The translations under genes were made by a program, and so were the position numbers. A DNA stretch of 6,815 bases, from contig VYDF01000172.1 in NCBI GenBank assembly GCA_009843565.1, positions 1-6,815 on the forward strand. The letters are read 5' to 3'. Below, piece by piece: positions 5,095-6,815 of this stretch. The notes below the pieces were generated by a model, which saw only the letters and a program-made list of their open reading frames with translations, was not told the DNA's origin and ran no database searches. The stretch comes from Acidimicrobiia bacterium. GTDB lineage: Bacteria > Actinomycetota > Acidimicrobiia > Acidimicrobiales > Bin134. Numbering within the stretch: the stretch's first letter is position 1; each line of letters begins with the position of its first letter.

Positions 5095-5100
5095 AGGCTA
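5095..5100 (-). promoter_or_regulatory. Candidate -10 box for mca
   Basis: Read on the minus strand, TAGCCT fits TANNNT and ends 9 nt before the mca ATG. This would give a leaderless or very short-leader transcript. It lies in the 108-bp divergent spacer shared with the alpha/beta hydrolase gene. The -35 region is not recognisable. Confidence 0.4.
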
Positions 5101-5181
5101 ACGCCGCTCAAGCGAGGCTAGGAACCCGTGCCCGGTTGGTTGACCGCCAGTCCAAGTCCCGTGCAGCGCTAGGGCAAGGGT

Positions 5182-5187
5182 TAGTCT
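5182..5187 (+). promoter_or_regulatory. Candidate -10 box for the alpha/beta hydrolase gene
   Basis: TAGTCT fits TANNNT and ends exactly 6 nt before the ATG at 5194, as in leaderless actinobacterial genes. The G-run between them is too close to the start to serve as a Shine-Dalgarno. A TTGACC at 5140-5145 looks like a -35 but is too far from this box. Confidence 0.45.
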
Positions 5188-5193
5188 CCGGGG

Positions 5194-6096
5194 ATGCCAA
5201 GCCCAGAATTCGAAGCAGTCCGGTCGATGCTGGCGGCCGCGCCGGCACCAGACCCCTCCGAGACGGCCGCAGAGCGCCGGGCCCGGCTGGACGCCAACGC
5301 CGCGGCTACCCCGCTGGCCGACGGAGTGATCAAGCAGGCCATCGAGATCCCCGGCGTGCCCGGCGCGGCCTGGCTGCAACCTGAGGCCCATGACTCTGAG
5401 AGCCTCCCAGCGCTGCTGTTTTTCCACGGGGGCGGCTACCGGGTGGGATCCATCATCTCCCACCAGGGCTTCGGATCCCACCTTGCCTCATTGATCCCGG
5501 CCCGGGTGCTGTTGATCGACTACCGCCTTGCCCCGGAGAATCCGTTCCCCGCCGCCGTTGACGACTGCCTTGTTGCCTATCGCTGGATGCTGGACAACGG
5601 TATCGAGGCGAACCGCATCGTATTCATCGGCGACTCGGCCGGGGGCGGTCTGGTGGGTGCCGTGCTGCTCGGGGCTCGAGACCGGGGTTGGCCGATGCCC
5701 GGCGCAGGGGCGTGCCTGTCGCCGTGGGTGGATCTGACCAACTCTTCTACAAGCCATGCCGAGCGCGACGAGCTCGATGTGATGTTCGGCCACGACGACG
5801 CGGTGACCGCGGCCAGCTGGTACTTGGACGGCCACGATCCCCGGGATCCGCTGGCCTCTCCTCTCTTCGGCGACTTGGCGGGGCTTCCCCCCATGCTGGT
5901 CCATGCCGGTGACCACGAGGTGCTGTTGGACGACGCCTCCGGGTTCGCCGCGGCGCTGGAGTCAGCGGGCGTGGAAGTGGACTACCGCATCTGGCCCGGC
6001 ATGATCCATGACTTCCAGATCATGTACCCCAACTACCCCGAGGCAATCGAGGGAACTGAGGCCATCGCGGCCTTTGTCCGGCAATACGTGGAATGA
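5194..6096 (+). CDS. Alpha/beta hydrolase fold-3 (HSL-family) esterase/lipase
   Basis: This is a 300-aa cytosolic esterase of the hormone-sensitive-lipase group (bacterial family IV). The cap region is at residues 1-50. The oxyanion motif HGGG is at 78-81, followed by DYRLAPENPFPAAVDD (109-124). The nucleophile elbow GDSAGG is at 146-151 with Ser148. The acid region AGDHEVLLDDA (238-248) and His272 in GMIHDF complete the triad. The acid is Asp240 or Glu242, because the usual G-x-D-E spacing is shifted here by the G-D-H-E order. Substrates are probably short-chain esters or lactones; the sequence does not say which. There is no signal peptide. It is transcribed divergently from mca and converges with whiB. 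The ATG was chosen for the upstream TANNNT box and because the N-terminus fits family length. Confidence 0.9.
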   Translation: MPSPEFEAVRSMLAAAPAPDPSETAAERRARLDANAAATPLADGVIKQAIEIPGVPGAAWLQPEAHDSESLPALLFFHGGGYRVGSIISHQGFGSHLASLIPARVLLIDYRLAPENPFPAAVDDCLVAYRWMLDNGIEANRIVFIGDSAGGGLVGAVLLGARDRGWPMPGAGACLSPWVDLTNSSTSHAERDELDVMFGHDDAVTAASWYLDGHDPRDPLASPLFGDLAGLPPMLVHAGDHEVLLDDASGFAAALESAGVEVDYRIWPGMIHDFQIMYPNYPEAIEGTEAIAAFVRQYVE

Positions 6097-6103
6097 GGGT
6101 ATT

Positions 6104-6128
6104 GGCGACACCGGCTCTAGCCGGCGCC
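6104..6128. terminator. Hairpin between convergent hydrolase and whiB genes
   Basis: CCGGC (6111-6115) pairs with GCCGG (6120-6124) around a TCTA loop. GGCG (6104-6107) and CGCC (6125-6128) can extend the stem with a three-base bulge. No T-tract follows on either strand, so it is at best a structure that slows polymerase between two converging genes. Confidence 0.3.
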
Positions 6129-6145
6129 AGCTCAGTGCAGTGGGC

Positions 6146-6448
6146 TCAGGCCGATTCCCGCTCGGTGCGGTGGCGGCGCAGACCGATGACCGGAGTTGAG
6201 GGGGCGAAGCCCGCTTCGGCCCGCTCGATCTCCGACTCGCCGCCCCAGAAGCCGAGCTCGCGCTGGTCGCGGGCCCAACTCCGGCACGCCCGAATCACGA
6301 CGCACTCCCCGCAAATCCGCCGGGCTGCATTCTCCCGCCGCTCACGAGCCGACGGGCGCTCGCCGGCCGGAGGGAAGAACAGCTCGCTCTTCCCCTTGCA
6401 GTTCGCATTTTCCATCCACCAAGGACGAGGCTCCATTGCCATCTCCAC
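6146..6448 (-). CDS. WhiB-family [4Fe-4S] transcriptional regulator
   Basis: The 100-aa WhiB-like protein binds a 4Fe-4S cluster and usually works with the principal sigma factor at promoters. The four cluster cysteines are Cys17 (NANC), Cys46 and Cys49 (ICGEC), and Cys55, giving C-x28-C-x2-C-x5-C. The GFWGG turn is at 66-70, followed by ESEIERA. The C-terminal tail (78-100) is basic (LRRHRTER) but has no R-G-R-P AT-hook, so a WhiB7 label is not supported. The GTG at 6448 is chosen over in-frame ATGs at 6442 and 6436 because GGGAGG (6460-6455) lies six bases upstream. It is divergent from an MFS exporter gene across 144 bp, which makes a local regulatory link possible but unproven. Confidence 0.93.
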   Translation of the reverse strand: MEMAMEPRPWWMENANCKGKSELFFPPAGERPSARERRENAARRICGECVVIRACRSWARDQRELGFWGGESEIERAEAGFAPSTPVIGLRRHRTERESA

Positions 6449-6454
6449 CCATTG

Positions 6455-6460
6455 CCTCCC
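6455..6460 (-). promoter_or_regulatory. Shine-Dalgarno that decides the whiB start
   Basis: GGGAGG on the minus strand sits six bases before the GTG at 6448. It would be too far from the ATGs at 6442 and 6436. It is one of only two clear Shine-Dalgarno sequences in the window; the other precedes the dehydrogenase gene. Confidence 0.7.
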
Positions 6461-6592
6461 GTACGAGTCCGGGGGCCTTTCTCCGTTTGGCTATTACTTC
6501 AGCAACCAAATTCCCCAGCAATCGCTTAGATATTTGCCTGCTTCCAAGACAAAAAGTTAGACGCTCGAATTGCGCTCGTCACGATATCCTAT
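6461..6592. promoter_or_regulatory. AT-richer divergent spacer between whiB and the MFS gene
   Basis: This spacer is visibly richer in A and T than the coding DNA around it, especially 6484-6600, and must hold the promoters of both divergent genes. On the plus strand TATCCT (6585-6590) is the best -10-like hexamer but ends only 2 nt before the assigned MFS ATG. On the minus strand I see no box pair with good spacing. An operator for the WhiB protein or another factor may lie here, but no clear palindrome was found. Confidence 0.5.
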
Positions 6593-6815
6593 ATGAATAG
6601 TTTTGATAAATCTATCTCCATAAGTGATAGTGATCCGGCAGGGAGCGGCAACCTGCCCAAACGCCAGGTGCTGGTCATCATACTCACCCTGATGCTGGCC
6701 CAGATGATGGCGGCCATAGAGGGGACTGTGGTGTCCACTGCGCTGCCCACCATCATTGGTGACCTGGGCCGGCGGGACCTCTACACCTGGGTGTTCACCT
6801 CCTATTTCATCGCCT
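6593..6815 (+). CDS. MFS transporter, DHA2 (EmrB/QacA) type, N-terminal part (3' truncated by window edge)
   Basis: The first 74 residues of a membrane exporter are visible. A polar, acidic head (residues 1-24, rich in Ser and Asp) precedes TM1 (about 26-44, VLVIILTLMLAQMMAAI). The DHA2 motif follows as EGTVVSTALPTIIGDLG (45-61). TM2 begins at TWVFTSYFIA. The family pattern normally has Asp before G-T; here it is Glu45, a conservative change. Such 14-TM proton antiporters export drugs, dyes or lipophilic compounds. The ATG at 6593 is the only ATG or GTG start before TM1; no Shine-Dalgarno is seen, and the -10-like box is unusually close, so the start is less certain than the family. The first 15 codons are AT-rich compared with the rest. 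Confidence 0.85.
   Translation, partial: MNSFDKSISISDSDPAGSGNLPKRQVLVIILTLMLAQMMAAIEGTVVSTALPTIIGDLGRRDLYTWVFTSYFIA

Noticed and set aside
6146..6448. WhiB7 identity for the WhiB protein
   Set aside because: There is no AT-hook (R-G-R-P) in the tail, and a neighbouring exporter alone is not enough.
6093..6560. Plus-strand open frames opposite whiB
   Set aside because: The minus-strand WhiB has all four cysteines, the GFWGG turn and a Shine-Dalgarno; the plus-strand frames have none of these features.
1..6815. CRISPR arrays, tRNA or rRNA genes, insertion sequences, phage or toxin-antitoxin genes
   Set aside because: No regularly spaced repeats, cloverleaf, transposase or integrase motifs, or terminal inverted repeats were seen by eye.

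Overview
The window is a high-GC stretch that fits an actinobacterium. A mycothiol S-conjugate amidase (Mca) and a WhiB iron-sulfur regulator, both essentially restricted to Actinomycetota, carry this call. A deep-branching group such as Acidimicrobiia is plausible, but the sequence alone does not settle it. Gene density is ordinary. I see no rRNA, tRNA, CRISPR array, insertion sequence or phage gene.

Positions 1-2148 (+ strand) form a polyhydroxyalkanoate (PHA) neighbourhood. It holds the C-terminal end of a PHA synthase (PhaC), a 103-aa phasin/HBHA-like granule protein with its own promoter and a strong terminator, an NAD-dependent 3-hydroxybutyryl-CoA dehydrogenase, and an XRE-type helix-turn-helix regulator 8 nt further on. 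The regulator resembles the one next to hbhA in mycobacteria (Rv0474 type), so it may control the phasin or granule genes here.

Positions 2149-3826 (+) hold a 56-aa conserved-looking small protein, translationally coupled (GTGA overlap) to a secreted staphylococcal-nuclease-like protein. Next comes a ChbG/YdjC-fold protein that has lost several canonical metal-binding and catalytic residues.

Positions 3833-5085 (- strand) are a two-gene operon: mca, then an SCP2-like lipid-binding protein whose GTG start shares one base with the mca stop codon. A 108-bp divergent spacer leads to an HSL-family alpha/beta hydrolase (5194-6096, +). A WhiB gene (6146-6448, -) converges on the hydrolase. WhiB is divergently arranged with the start of an MFS DHA2-type drug exporter (6593 to the window edge) across an AT-richer spacer. 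The mycothiol amidase, hydrolase, WhiB and exporter together suggest a detoxification or stress theme, but that is inference.

A recurring feature is a TANNNT-like -10 hexamer 6-9 nt before the start codon of genes that have no Shine-Dalgarno sequence (phasin, small ORF, ChbG-like, mca, hydrolase). This suggests leaderless transcription. The observations most worth checking are the apparent pseudo-deacetylase, the leaderless architecture, and the mca-SCP2 and small-ORF-nuclease couplings.
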